Below, piece by piece: positions 1 to 11,634 of a stretch of 64,000 bases of DNA; position 1 is the stretch's first letter, and each line of letters opens with the position of its first letter. The notes beneath the pieces were generated by a model. It was not told the origin of the DNA. It ran no database searches and worked only from the letters and a program-made list of their open reading frames with translations. The DNA is from Smallanthus sonchifolius (lineage: Eukaryota; Streptophyta; Magnoliopsida; Asterales; Asteraceae): positions 77,646,260 to 77,710,259 of the forward strand of contig CM042032.1 in NCBI GenBank assembly GCA_023525975.1, given 5' to 3'. A program made the position numbers and the translations under genes.

Positions 1-1555
1 GTCAGAAAGAACTGAATATGAGGCAAATGCGTTGGATGGAAGTCCTGAATGATTACGATTGCGAAATCTGTTATCATGAAGGCAAAGCTAATGTTGTAGC
101 TGACGCCTTAAGTAGAAAAGAACATGAGAAACCTAAACGAGTTCGTGCTTTAAGACTCTATCTTCAAATCGATCTTATTACGCGTATTAAGGAATCTCAA
201 AAGATTGCATTACAAGAACCAAACCTCGAAAAAGAAGGCTTGGGAGGTATGATCGACCAATTGGTTAAAGGTAATGATGATATTCTTAGAATGAATAAGA
301 GAATCTGGGTTTCTATCTATGGAGACCTACGTGAAAATATTCTCGAAGAAACTCATAAATCTAAGTATACAATGCATCCTGAAAGCTATAAAATGTATAA
401 AAACCTAAAAGCCAATTACTGGTGGATAGGGATGAAGAAACATATCGCTATCTATGTTGCAAAGTGCTTAACCTGCTCTCAAGTTAAGGCTGAACATCAA
501 AAGCCGTTTGGCTTGTTACATCAACTTGAAATACCTATCTGGAAACAGGAAATTATAACCATGGATTTCATCATAAAACTTCCCCGAACCAGTCGAGGGA
601 AGGATACTATCTGGGTTATCATTGACGGACTTACTAAGTCTGTTAATTTTCTTCCCATGAAAGAAACATTCAGCATGGATAAGTTGGCACATCTATACGT
701 TAATGAAATTGTGTCGTTACACAATCTATTGTGTCAGATAGAGATAGTAGATTTACTTCTCGATTCTGGAAAAGCTTTCAAAAAGCCCTACGTACTAAAT
801 TGAATCTTAGCACAGCCTACCATCCTCAAACGGATGGGTAGAGCGAAAGAACTATCCAAACTCTGGAAGACATGTTAAGGGCTTGTGTTATTGATCTCGG
901 AGGAAGTTGGGATAGCCACTTACGTCTAATAGAATTCTCCTATAACAATAGCTATCATACGAGTATACATGCCGCTCCTTTTGAAGCCTTATACGGTCGT
1001 AAATGTCAAACTCTGATCTGTTGGTCTGAAATAGGAAAACAACTGATAAAATCATTCAAATAAAAGATGGATTGAAAGCAGCTCGTGATCGTCAAAAGAG
1101 TTTTGCTGATAGAAAACGAAAGCCGTTAGAATTCAACATCGGTGACAACGTTCTGTTGAAGGTTTCACCATGGAAAGGCGTTGTACGATTTGGAAAGAAA
1201 GGAAAATTAAGTCCTAGATTCGTAGGACCGTTCAAAATCTTGAAAAGAGTTGGGCCTGTGGCATATCAACTCAAATTACCAGAAGAAATGAATGGAGTAC
1301 ATGATTTATTCCATGTGTCAAATCTGTTCAAGTGTTTGGTAGATGAAACTCTGGTAATGCCCCTACAAGATGTAGAGATAAATGAAAAGTTGAAATTTAT
1401 GGAACAACCCTTACAAATCGAGGACAGGCAGGAAAAGAAATTGAAAAGAAAGAAACCGATGATTGTGAAATTGGCATGGAATTCCAGACGTGGCCCTAGT
1501 ACACGTGGGAACTGGAGTTTGAAATGAAAAGGAAATATCCTCACTTGTTCGAGTA
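1..1555 (+). pseudogene. Ty3/gypsy (Tekay-like chromovirus) pol 3' part, decayed
   Basis: Encodes the end of an RNase H-like region (YHEGKANVVADALSRK at about 75-125), the integrase zinc-binding region (HP...CLTCSQVKAEHQ, about 370-510), an integrase core opening with TMDFIIKLPRTSRGKD (about 560-610) and the integrase tail with a chromodomain-like end (PMIVKLAWNSRRGP, about 1458-1500). The reading frame is broken: stops after about 803 and 1063, a degenerate core where the usual second aspartate motif is expected (VDLLLDSGKAF), and a one-base shift near 1500 after which the other frame reads on to a stop at 1555. The C-terminal layout is typical of Tekay chromoviruses, which use it to bind heterochromatin. 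The left edge of the window cuts the element. Not functional. Confidence 0.9.
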
Positions 1556-1590
1556 ATCTCTGGGACGAGATTAAAACAAGGTGGGGAGGA

Positions 1591-2120
1591 TGTAACACAT
1601 GCCCTCAAAATGTACAAGACTTGCCTAAGGTATGAACCATAGGAACTATAAGTGTAAATATACCAAAGATCAAAGACCAAAAAGTAGAAAACATGAAAAT
1701 CAGATGGTAACGGACCGTCACGGCTGGTAATGGTCAGTTACGGGTCGAACACGCGAGCAATGATGGCGTGCCGCGTGTCCAGTGGCTAATGGGCAAAATT
1801 TGAAGCGTGGAAACCCTATGACGGATCGTCATGCATGGTAACGGTCTGTCACATCGCAAAACGACCAAGGTGCGCCACGTATCTCTTCATAATAAACAGT
1901 CACGCCGCAATTTAACCAGAGGGCGACACGTGTCCTGTGACTCGCGAACCCTAAAATGGTGACAGACCGTCACCACCCGTAACGGTCCGTCATAGTCTCA
2001 GAGTTTGCCCTATAAATAGTTGGACGAGTTTAGTCGAAATCCTCACACCAAAAACGTTCTTCACTCTCAAATCTTGTTCTATAGCATCCTTAAGACGATC
2101 CTGACGATCCCGGTCCGACT
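1591..2120 (+). repeat. 3' LTR fragment of the Tekay-like element
   Basis: Begins with TGTAACAC just after a purine-rich tract (AAGGTGGGGAGGA, 1578-1590) that fits a polypurine tract, directly downstream of the gypsy pol remnant. It holds a TATA-like CCTATAAATAG at about 2008-2018. No proper end is seen: another LTR-like start (TGTCACACCC) follows at 2121, so this LTR is interrupted or truncated. Confidence 0.7.
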
Positions 2121-2646
2121 TGTCACACCCCTAAATTTATTTACTTAATAAATAAATAAAGGTTGCAACGATTGGTTCATTACACGATAGCGGAAGCTGT
2201 AAAAGTTATTTCTAAGACTTGATTACATATACAATTACTAAAACTAAGTAATACAATGATCTAAGTTCTTCTAGATCAACGATAGACTTGAGACTTGATA
2301 CTCTATGCACTTCCAATTACTAGGAATTAATCCAGCATAACTAGCCTAATCCAACCGCGCCATGGCTTAGGGTTACCTGAGAAACATACTTGAAAGTGTC
2401 AACACAAAGGTTGGTGAGTTCACAGAGTTTGTTATTTCAGTGCAAATAGTTTCCCCCGAAAACATGTACATGACCTATCAGTCATAAAATGACACAACCG
2501 GCTAACGAGTCCGAAGACGAAGAACAAACCAATTCAACCGTGTCGTATAAAACTAACCGGGTATAACATTCCTACATATATATACCTACATATAGTTTGT
2601 TGTTTATTAACTTTAACCGTACCGTTGATGTAGAATTTTCAGTCTC
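2121..2646 (+). repeat. LTR-like fragment (second gypsy LTR start)
   Basis: Starts TGTCACACCCC, a common start of plant Ty3/gypsy LTRs, and carries a GGTGAGTTC block near 2413 also found, inverted, in the LTR-like repeat ending at 24170. It has no recognisable 3' end and stops about where the MULE remnant begins. Assignment is by resemblance only. Confidence 0.5.
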
Positions 2647-4112
2647 GTGAACAGTTGGTGGATTTGGCTGTCCGGAGAAGACGTGAGAATGGTTACGTCA
2701 TTGTCACCCGACGATCGAGGAGAAAAGGCGACGACCCGTCAGCACAGGTTATCAAGGTATGGCTTGTGTGTGACCGTCACGGCGAACGTACATCTACTAG
2801 ACTCAGGAGGATCCCGCCACAAATGTCATGGAGGAGGTATTCTTTGTTCATCCTAAATCGTACGAGATATGGCGTGCGTTCCCGCACGTGTTGATGATCG
2901 ACGCGACGTACAAAACAAACATGTATAGACTTCCATTTGTCCAAATTTTCGGTGTGACCTCCATACACCAGTCGTTTTGCGTCGCTCATGCATTTATATC
3001 TAAAGAACGGTAGGAAAACTTCGTATGGGTGCTACTGAAAATCAAAGGTATGTTGCAAAAGTGTATGGAGTCGCGTGTGATAGTAACAGACAGGGACAAA
3101 GCTCTTACGAACACGTGTGATAAAATATTCCCGGACACTTCCAAGTACCTATGAAGGTGGCACATACACGAGAATATCTCAAAACATTGCAAGGCATCGT
3201 TTACAGATGAAGACTAGGCAAATTTCAAGTATTCATGGTCGGTATGGTGTGAGTCTCCCATGCCAGATTTATACCAGTACAACTTCAACCGACTTTATGC
3301 CAGACGAGGAAGTAAGTTTTTATTTTTAACTTATACATATTGTTTTTAAGTTAAAATATTTATTAGGGTTTAAATTATACATATTATTTTTCTGGGAGTT
3401 ATAGACTATGTGACCAAAAATTGGTTGGATCCATATAAAGAAAAGTTTGTATCAACCTGGTCAAACAGAAACCTCAATTTTGGTCAATGTACAACGAACC
3501 GAGTTGAGAGCCAGCATTCACTCCTAAAGAGCTATCTTAGAAATGCTAACAGCTCGCTGGATAGACTTGTTGGGTTTGTTGATGAAATTGTAACAAATCA
3601 GTATGTACATTTACAGTTTAGGTTTGGAACATGCCTGATAAGGAAAATGGACAGCCACCAAGCTATTGAATTGTTTGATAACCTACGCGGTAAAGTTTCA
3701 CATAAAGCTCTAGATTTGTTAGAAAACGAGTGGTACAAGTTATCAACTATACGGAAACAAAATGCAACGTGTGGTTGCCAGCTTTTCAATAGTTGTGAGT
3801 TGTCGTGTGCTTGTCGTCCGGTAAAGATCGAAGCTACAGGTCACAAATACAACCTTTTAAGATTTATCTTGTTTTTGCTAATTCCAAAATGTTCTGACTA
3901 TCTCGTTTTAATACAAGTGGTAGAATCCCGCTAAATGCGCCTGTGGTACAAGAAGATATTCATGGTCGTCCAACTTTGAAAAAGCAACAACAAAGGAAAC
4001 AGGATGTCGTGAGAAACAACTTGTTCATAGAATCCCAACAAAGCAGATGTGACCCTGTGAGACATAGCTCGTATATTGCGTCACATGACTCTCGACCAGC
4101 GAGTTCAGTTGT
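2647..4112 (+). pseudogene. MULE (Mutator-like) transposase, decayed
   Basis: Three blocks in the usual order. About 2655-2790 reads like the FAR1-type DNA-binding region (ENGYVIVTRRS, then KVWLVCDRHGE). 2828-3160 reads like the MULE catalytic domain, with MIDATYKTN (first aspartate) and VIVTDRDKALTNTCDK (second aspartate); an in-frame TAG at about 3011-3013 and a further stop near 3150 break it. 3410-3900 holds the C-terminal half with a SWIM-like CGCQ...CELSCAC and then the GRPTLKKQQQRK tail at about 3961-4000. About 100 residues are missing between the DNA-binding part and the catalytic part near 2820. The tail is cut at about 4112, where an antisense Athila gag begins. No terminal inverted repeats were identified. 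Confidence 0.85.
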
Positions 4113-4126
4113 AAAGTCGAATAAAC

Positions 4127-4466
4127 CCGTGGTAATAGAATTGTCGGGGAGGGTGTCAAGCCAAGTAGAAGCGCGACCAGAGAGCGAGAATGGAAAGAGA
4201 CGCAAGTAGATAGCGTCCTTAGACACACCCGTGAGATTGAATGTATCACATATCCGCGCGAAGCGGGACAATTGTCCGAGTGCATCCTCATTCTTAAGGC
4301 CATGAAACTGGGTTGCATGAGTGATCGTACTCATGACATGCGACGGGATCTGCCATGTATTGGTGTTAGGAATGGCGGGGCGTGTGATCGAAGATCTCGC
4401 CCCGGTGACCCCGTCACTGGCCCTCTGGTGCACGGTACGTCTCGCTGGTGGGTCAGCATCGCCCAT
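4127..4466 (-). pseudogene. Athila-like gag, N-terminal part
   Basis: Minus-strand frame from 4466. The segment RLFPFSLSGRASTWLDTLP, followed by DNSITT, is a hallmark of Athila-group gag (the usual form is RLFPFSL..A..WL.SLP.GSITTW). The match ends at about 4127; the frame then runs into antisense MULE sequence. The primer-binding site and LTR lie upstream on the same strand at 4816-4833 and 4840-6478, so this is the 5' end of an element whose remainder is gone. The 4467-4815 stretch between gag and the primer-binding site is leader with no ORF. Confidence 0.8.
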
Positions 4467-4815
4467 GATAGGAAATGGAAATGGGCTAGTAGAACGTACC
4501 TGGGATTTGCACAGCTCCTTTACACGCTCCCAAAAGTCACGGGTGCGCTCGTGAAGCTCTCATTTAGGCTCTGGAAAAGCTGAATAAGGTGGTGATCCAT
4601 GCGAACGAGTATTGTGCATAAACTGACACAAGAACAAAAGAAAACAAATAAAGACTCAAAAACAGAAGGACTCGATCCTATGTTAGACACTCAGATAGGA
4701 CGTAGGACAAGCACAGAAGACAAGCAAACACACAAGACTCAAAAGAAAAAGAAAATAAAATAAACCAAAAATCAAACAAAGAACTAGTCAAAGTCAATAT
4801 TGCTATTGCCAAGTG

Positions 4816-4833
4816 TCCCCGGAAACGACGCCA
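4816..4833 (-). other. Primer-binding site for tRNA-Asp (Athila-like)
   Basis: Minus strand reads TGGCGTCGTTTCCGGGGA, six bases inside the LTR end. It complements the 3' end of tRNA-Asp plus CCA at 16 of 18 positions (perfect form TGGCGCCGTTGCCGGGGA). The matching tRNA gene is in this window at 38311-38382. Confidence 0.85.
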
Positions 4834-4839
4834 AAAACT

Positions 4840-6478
4840 TGATGTCGTCCAGACGGTCTATAAAATAAACTACTAAACCTAACCTAGACTCCTAAGTAAT
4901 AAAAGGAATACCCTCTAACTAGACCGCACTGACAGGCAAGTGTACCTATTGAGTGTAGCACAACTTAATGGTAAACCGAGTTATCGAACCCTAGAGACAC
5001 TATGTAATAATACTAAACTCTGACTCGGACTAAAGATTGATTTGGTTTGGGGGGTTTACTACACTACTATTTAAACTAAGAAATGCAGTGAACAAAGAAC
5101 GACTCAACTATCAAGAACAAGAACTAAGATGAAATCAAGAGATGGGAAGAATACTACCTAGGTCGGAATCCTACCTGCAAAGCACAACTTCTATCGGTTA
5201 TAGAAACTATGACGGATCTGGGTTTCTAAGGATAACAACTCTAGACTACCTAGTGGATCCCTAATCACTCTCAAGGTGTCACCAACTAAGCTACCTAAAG
5301 TGTACTAAACTCACCAGATTGTTGAATCACTTCTCAGGTATTTCCAACTATGATAAAGTACCCACATGACAGATTACCAATCAGTCTCACTATCCACCAA
5401 TACACTCAAAGAATGCATGGGGTAATCTCAAGATAACAACTATTACACGAATAGCAACAATCACTAGACACCTAATACCGGCTTCCTTTCAGACAGCTGA
5501 CACTCGGATTCCTAATGACGAAGACTAAACGACTAATTCTAACCTCTCGGGAATTGAATTAGGATACACACTCAACTCTAATCAGTAATCAAAGATAACT
5601 CCTATGACTACTATGTCTAGCAAACCACCCTAATCACAAACCCTAAGATCTATGACCAAGATACCCTAATCAAACTGGCATACAACAAAAATCAACGCTA
5701 GGAATTGAAACCAAACACAAGATCAGATCTAAGCATGCAATAATATCACAATAATCAACTCAAGATCTTTTATAAAATCATAAATCCATTAATTGAATCC
5801 AAAATCGAATACAATATGAAACTTTAACAAGTATTCATCATGTGACCTAGGCAATATTATAGTTTTAGCCTAGGATCATGTTTAAACAACCAAAAACAGA
5901 AGTGAAAACAATATTCATGGTTTCAAACAATAAAATCAAAGAAAAAAAATTCAAACTTACAAACCCGAAACGCTTAAACAACGAACCCGGATCTCAAAGC
6001 CTTCACCTTTTCACTCCAATCAACCTCCTATGCTCCAAAATCGCCCTAAACCCTTCTCTGGACGACAATAAAATCAAACTCTCCTCATAATGGGAATCAA
6101 AATCTATTTAAAATCCAAATTTAGGGTTTTGCGGAAATCAGCTCTCTAGCATACCGTGAAACATTTGGGTTGGGTTCCTCGCGTACCACGAGGAACAAAA
6201 TACTCGCGACCGTATCTGGCTTCCCTCGCGTATCGCGAGAGTTTCTTCTAGGCTTCTCGCATACCGCGAGAAACTGAAATTCAACATTTTTTTCGTTTTG
6301 AACCCTTGACTTTCTTCCGTCTTGCTTGGTTTCTTTACGTATTCACTTGTATTATTCCCGAGCTCCTGTAATCATACAATAGACTCAAATGTACATCAAA
6401 ACGACTCAAAACAAACACAATACTAATTAAAGACACACTAAAACAACTGAATAAAGATGTGTGCTTTGCACTACCTCA
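4840..6478 (-). repeat. 5' LTR of Athila-like element
   Basis: On the minus strand it runs from TGAGGTAGTGCAAAGC (6478) to GACATCA (4840), then spacer and primer-binding site. It is the same family as the plus-strand LTR at 13694-15320 (shared AGTGCAAAGCACACATC start and CCGTCTGG.CGACATCA end), though clearly diverged. It contains a cluster of short GC-rich palindromes (CCTCGCGTACCACGAGG and relatives, about 6149-6272). The flank at 6479 shows no target-site duplication with the other LTR, so they come from different insertions. Confidence 0.85.
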
Positions 6479-6979
6479 AGAATAGTCGTCGTTGAGTTTG
6501 CAATGAATCCAGAAACACTGATCTCGTTCAGATCTCATCGTTCTTGTGTCTTGATCGTTGTTGTTGGATATTTCTCTCTTTACTCCAGAAAATACCTCTC
6601 AAAAGCACTCGTCATTCGATATCCGGTTCAACCACCGGTTCCCGGTCCGACCGGCCGTGTCAGTTTAGGCCCGTTTCAACACACTAAACCGGACCGCTCA
6701 AGCCCCCAGGTCCCGGTCCGACCGGCTGGTCTGGTCCGGGTTTGAAAACATTGCTAAATTATATGAAATAAAATTATCAAAATTTGTTGTGTATTTCAAA
6801 ACCTACAATATATTTGGGTATTGGAGATTATTCTTTTACTACACCCATATTCAAGTGTAAATGGGCTGAAAAACGATTGCTGGAAATCAACTGGATCGAG
6901 CAAAGGGAAAAATAAAAGAACACGTAGTATGGTCTACTCAGTGATCATGATTATATGGTGACCAATCCTCCACAACCTA
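6479..6979. other. Unassigned spacer
   Basis: No gene is recognised. A direct repeat of CCCGGTCCGACCGGC sits at about 6641-6655 and 6710-6724, with CGGTTCA-type motifs at about 6623. This resembles the ends of small DNA transposons, but no clean inverted repeat was found. Confidence 0.3.
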
Positions 6980-7345
6980 CTGCACCCCCTCCTACTCAGT
7001 AATCACATCAACTTTTGGTTCTTCAACAAATGGCTTCTCAACTTGGTTATCAGTGCATGCCGCATCTTTCAGCAGCCCCTCGATCTCTTTGGGCTTTTTA
7101 TGGCACTCATACTCCAAGGAATCGACCCGAGCACCTAGAATCGAGGACGGCGGGGCTCTTATCGTGGCAAGAACACCTACAACACCAAAAGCCGAGGTTG
7201 TGGTCGTGGGGATAACTGTGGTCAATTTTCTTGGGCTTTCACTCAAAATATGGTGTATGGTACATGCAACCGCTTTCACTTAAAATATGGTGTATGGTCA
7301 CATTCTGTCTGAATGCTCAAAATGTGACCCATCAACTATCCATGC
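6980..7345 (+). pseudogene. Ty1/copia gag C-terminus (left half of a split element)
   Basis: About 7140-7230 translates to NRGRRGSYRGKNTYNTKSRG, then CGRGDNCGQFSWAFTQN, and after a small shift GHILSECSKCDPSTIHAHP. This is the glycine/arginine-rich stretch and zinc knuckle of a copia gag. A 37 bp direct duplication (CTTTCACT.AAAATATGGTG at about 7239 and 7275) disrupts the knuckle. The lineage fits the copia integrase/RT remnant that resumes at 15321, so these are probably two halves of one element separated by the Athila-like complex. Confidence 0.65.
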
Positions 7346-8380
7346 TCATCCTATGGGTATGGGAACGCTTTAAGGACATGTTAAGGAAATGTCCTCACCA
7401 TGGGCTAGAAGTTTGGTTACAAGTATCATCATTCTACAATGGGTTGCATAATCAAGCTCGTCAGACACTCGACACTACTGTAGGTGGTATTTTTGGAAAC
7501 AAGAGGCCACAAGAAGCTTATAACCTAATTGAGGAAATAGCTATGAACAACTATCAATGGTACAGTCTAAGAAACACCAGGGGAGCTAGGCAAGGAGTTC
7601 ATTCTGTCGATACTGCCACATTACTTTCTGCTCAAGTAGACCCCCTCACCACTCGACTCAATCAACTTAGTAAGGGCAACACCGCCACTATGGCTACTGA
7701 AGAAGTAAAGAGTATCACCACTAATACCGAGCAGGTTGACTTTATCAGAACAAATTACCTACAAAACAACCCCTATAGTAACACCTACAATCCTGGTTGG
7801 AGGAAACGTCCAAACTTCAGCCGGAAGGATAACAACAATCAGGGACAATCTGGCTTCGGACAACAACAGCAACAGTTTCAACAAAGACCACCTCAAAACT
7901 ATCAGCCTCGTCAACAATTTCAAGGAACTAGCAAACCAAGCAACGGGTTAAGCTTAGAGGACGCAACAACTAAGTTAATCTCAACAACTGAAAGTCAAGC
8001 CCTTCTAGCGGATTCCCATCACAAACAATATGAGGAGAAGTTTAGTCTTCACGAAGCTGAGTGTAGGACACAGAAAGCAACTCTATAGTCCATTGAAACA
8101 CAATTAGGGCAAATTACAAAACTTCTATCCGAAAGACAACCAGGATGTCTTCCGAGTAATACCGAAACCAATCCAAAAGAAAATGTAAGTGCTATCACTC
8201 TTAGGAATAGCAAGGTTTATCCAGAGCCACCAATGCCAGACGAAGAGGTTCAATCAACAAGGAGAGAGATATTCACCGGAGTACTGCTTCGTCCACATAT
8301 CATAAAAACAACTACCCAAGAACCACAATCAAAGATAATTCCACCTCCTACTTAAGTAGATACTCCTCCAAAAGTTTCGA
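7346..8380 (+). pseudogene. Athila-like gag, C-terminal part
   Basis: Starts inside gag with WERFKDMLRKCPHHGLEVWL and runs through FYNGLHNQARQTLDTTVGG, the most conserved Athila gag block, then a Q-rich linker (7850-7930) and SIETQLGQITKLLSERQPG after a stop at 8086-8088. A second stop lies near 8354. The first part of gag is absent because the copia gag is joined directly. Gag would form the particle in the cytoplasm; this copy cannot. The protease region follows at 8390-9095. Confidence 0.85.
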
Positions 8381-8389
8381 CAAAGAGAA

Positions 8390-9095
8390 CGTTCCATTCC
8401 CACATACCATACCCAGGAAGGTTAGTAAATCAGAAGACTGACGAACAATATGAGAAATTCATCGAACTATTAAGCCAGATCCATGTCAATCTTCCTTTCC
8501 TGGATATCACACAACAAATTCCTAAGTATGGACGTTTCTTGAAAAATTTCCTTACAAACAAAAGAAACATGGAGGAAGCAGTAAAAAGGACTAATCATTC
8601 GCTCTCATTGAAAGATGCCTTCCAAAGAAACTTTCAGATCCTGGAAAGTTCTCTCTACTTTGTTCTATCGGACCATTACCAATAACCTTTGCGATCGCTG
8701 ACCTAGGAGCAAGTGTGAATGTAATGCCTTATGTCATGTTTAAAAGGTTAAATATTGGGAATCCACGACCTGTCAATGCAACTATCGAACTCGCAGATGG
8801 ATCAATCAAATCACCCATAGGAGTCATTGAGAACTTAATAGTAAAAGTAGGCAAGTTTGTCTTCCCTGCCGATTTCATGGTTTTAGAAATGGGACCCGAC
8901 TATTCCGTACCTCTGATTTTGGGTCGCCCATTTTTAGCCACTGCTCGTGCCGTTATTGATATAAATGAAGGAATCTTGACACTTCGTGTCGGAAAACAAT
9001 CAGTGACCTACAACATAGGGGGAAATGAATGCCTATCTAATGATCCATTTGAAATTGCCCAATTCATCGATACTAATATGGACTACTAACTGAAG
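8390..9095 (+). pseudogene. Athila-like gag end and aspartic protease
   Basis: 8395-8560 reads HSHIPYPGRLVNQKTDEQYE and LPFLDITQQIPKYGRFLK, the conserved lead-in to the Athila protease. The protease itself (about 8690-9050) has the Athila active-site form DLGASVNVMPY, then ELADGS, and ends VPLILGRPFLATARAVID. A frame break near 8685 separates the lead-in from the long frame at 8715-9089. No reverse transcriptase, RNase H or integrase follows. Confidence 0.85.
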
Positions 9096-11634
9096 AAAGC
9101 TAAGGAATTCAACAAAGCAAAGAAACTAAATCTTGGGAAGGATTTTGAAAACACTGACTGGATCGATGAGTACTTTGACAAGTTACCAAAACTAAAGGAC
9201 TTGAATGAAGGAACAGGAGATACGGTGGAAATCGATGGCTCCCACCCAAAGAAAGACTAATGAAACACGTATGGGTCTGGCCAACGGCCCTTAAATAAAT
9301 GTGGCGATTCTGGAGGCAACCCGATGATCATGAATAAATTGAGAGGTTGGTGCATACGGCAGAATCATGGATCTCAGGTTTGACTTTTCAAATCTAAGTT
9401 TCTCATACTTCAGCCCCAGGTATGCCCTCTTGATATTAGGACCTTAGTAGCTTAACTACTACATTTTATTTTCCTTGTCTACTTTTATGTTTTCCCTAAT
9501 GTGTCAGGTAGAATAGCATCACCAGATAGTCTCTCTACTTTTTTGAGGAATCACACTGCATCTCTACAACTTGAGGAATCGGAAACCACATCAAATTTCT
9601 ATGAAATTCGATGAAGTCTTTGAAGCAAAGTGTTGACAGCACCAGTAAGTTTTGGCCTTAGGTTATACACCGAATTGACCGGGGGAGTACCTGTTTCTTT
9701 TCCCTTAAAACTCCATGCCTTTAAATTCCTACATAGCATTTCATTACATGCATTTGTACATTGAGGGCAATGCACAGTTTTAAGTGTGGGGTGGGGAATT
9801 AAGAGATTCAGGACTACTTGTAACCTCAAAGCAGTAAAATTTCAACTTGTGATTTTCTACCCATTGACTAAAACATTACAAAACCTACCTTTTGTAAAAC
9901 CCGAAAAATTTTCAAAATTTTAAACCCTAATATTTAAAAACTCTTTGAGTTCGCACCTAATTAAATAAAACGAAGACATGGCAAGTAGAAACAAATGAAT
10001 ATTATGCATAACGATTCGCTAAACCCTATCCCATCCGTTTTCATGTGAGGAAAATCAAACATATTACACATCATCAAATTTTTGGCGCAATATATAATTA
10101 TTCGCATGCTCTTTCGTTTGGCATTACTGAGTGTTTTTCGATTGAATTTTATACATAATTAGAACTTGTGTGACTTATACATATCAAGACCATGAACTAG
10201 TAAAAGTATGAAAGTGATTGAGGCACCTAGGACTTATTACCCTTATCCTTAAATCCAAAAATCCCAAAAATATAATCCGCTTAGATAGCCCTTTGAGCCT
10301 TAGCCTTTTCTTTTCTACTACCTACAATTATCACCCAACCAACTTTTCGTAAACACCGGTTATTGGCTAACTGTCTTCAAAATGGAAAAAAATATCATAT
10401 GTCGTTTTTTCAAGTTTATTACCATTGAGGCAACTTCGAAAAGAATCTGTTCTACTCAAAGGAATTGGAATATACAAGAAGGTGGATGTATTAGGAAGAA
10501 ACAGCCGAACTATCTACATGAAATTTATGGAAATATTATTTCAAGAAAATTGAGGAAAAAGAGTTATTGAAGAATTTATCTTGATATAAAAAAAAATAAA
10601 TAATAATAATAGAAAAAGGAGAAAAGGAAAAGAAAGAAGTTGGTCCTTACCGGTTAGACCTTAAAGAGCTGGATATGCATTCTTTTGATTTCAATTTGTT
10701 TTCCTGTATTCATTTCGCAAAGCCTGAATTACCATCCGAACTCCGAGAGAAGATTTTCAAATTAACTAGTGATGTAAGAAAACGATGGCGCAAGCAAGAA
10801 CAACTGCCACCATTCTGCGGCTTGTCAAAAAGTGCCGCTAAAAGAAGAGCCAAAAGATACGAAAAATGTGTGAAGTGTGGCAATTGGAGCCACAATGGAA
10901 AATGTAGCAAGAATAAACTCATTCCCAAAGTGAATATACGTATCTGATCAAAGTAGGAGCTGTTAGGCTACAAGCCGAAAGTTCCATACGGAGAGGCAGC
11001 AATGTGTACTACGCAGTAAGGAAAGAGTTAGCACTAATGAGAGATCTTGATCTTGGCAATCTGACCATAAACGAGCCCTCGGCTTAGTTATACCCTCATG
11101 ATCCGAGTACTGTAAAGGGGCCTGTTAGTATTTTCCATTTTAAGCCATGAAGCCGTAGCTGTGTGTTTCACGATAGCTGCAGCCCTTCAAACCTTTTAAA
11201 TCCCTAAAAACCCAAAAAGATTTTCATCTTCACCCCTTTATTTTTATTTTAGCCACATTATAACCCTTTTTAAAGTCCTCTTGATTCATTCATACTACTT
11301 AGTTAATTGGCGGAGACTTTATTTGCATACAAGCTTATGATCATTGCATAATTCGATTCAAACTTGGGTGTTCTACTTGACTTACATTATCCATACATAC
11401 AACCCTAGAGTTGAGTGAACAATGTGAGGAGTGAAAGTTTATGCATAATTGAAGTTCTTGTAGACTTGTCATGGATTCCATCATAGAAAAATACAAAAAT
11501 AGAATAAGCAACTCAAGAGTTATCCAGGAATTTCTAACTAATTGGAGTTCCATTTCCTTTGTAAAGTTTTAGTTATGGGTATGATCATGCATAAGTTTGC
11601 TTGAGGACAAGCAAAGTCTAAGTGTGGGGTATTA
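9096..11634 (+). other. Athila-type post-pol region, pol deleted
   Basis: About 9270-9325 carries GTCTGGCCAACGGCCCTTAA followed by GGAGGCAACCCGATG, which resembles the block normally found just after integrase in Athila/Ogre-type elements, so RT to integrase is missing. TTAAGTGTGGGG motifs at about 9780 and 11619 are the purine-rich signatures of this group; the second one, preceded by CTTGAGGACAAGC, is the polypurine tract of the LTR starting at 11635. Otherwise noncoding except the small frame at 10675-10947. Confidence 0.65.
10675..10947 (+). CDS. Small unrecognised ORF in the Athila 3' region
   Basis: A 90-residue frame, basic overall, with CVKCGNWSHNGKC near its end (spacing CX2CX4HX3C, one residue short of a classical CCHC zinc knuckle) after KSAAKRRAKRYEK. 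The region to about 11090 reads on as LQAESSIRRGSNVYYAVRKE in another frame, so it may be the remnant of a longer protein. I do not recognise the family. Athila elements often carry an extra ORF in this position, but similarity to it is not shown. Whether it is translated is unknown. Confidence 0.3.
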   Translation: MHSFDFNLFSCIHFAKPELPSELREKIFKLTSDVRKRWRKQEQLPPFCGLSKSAAKRRAKRYEKCVKCGNWSHNGKCSKNKLIPKVNIRI

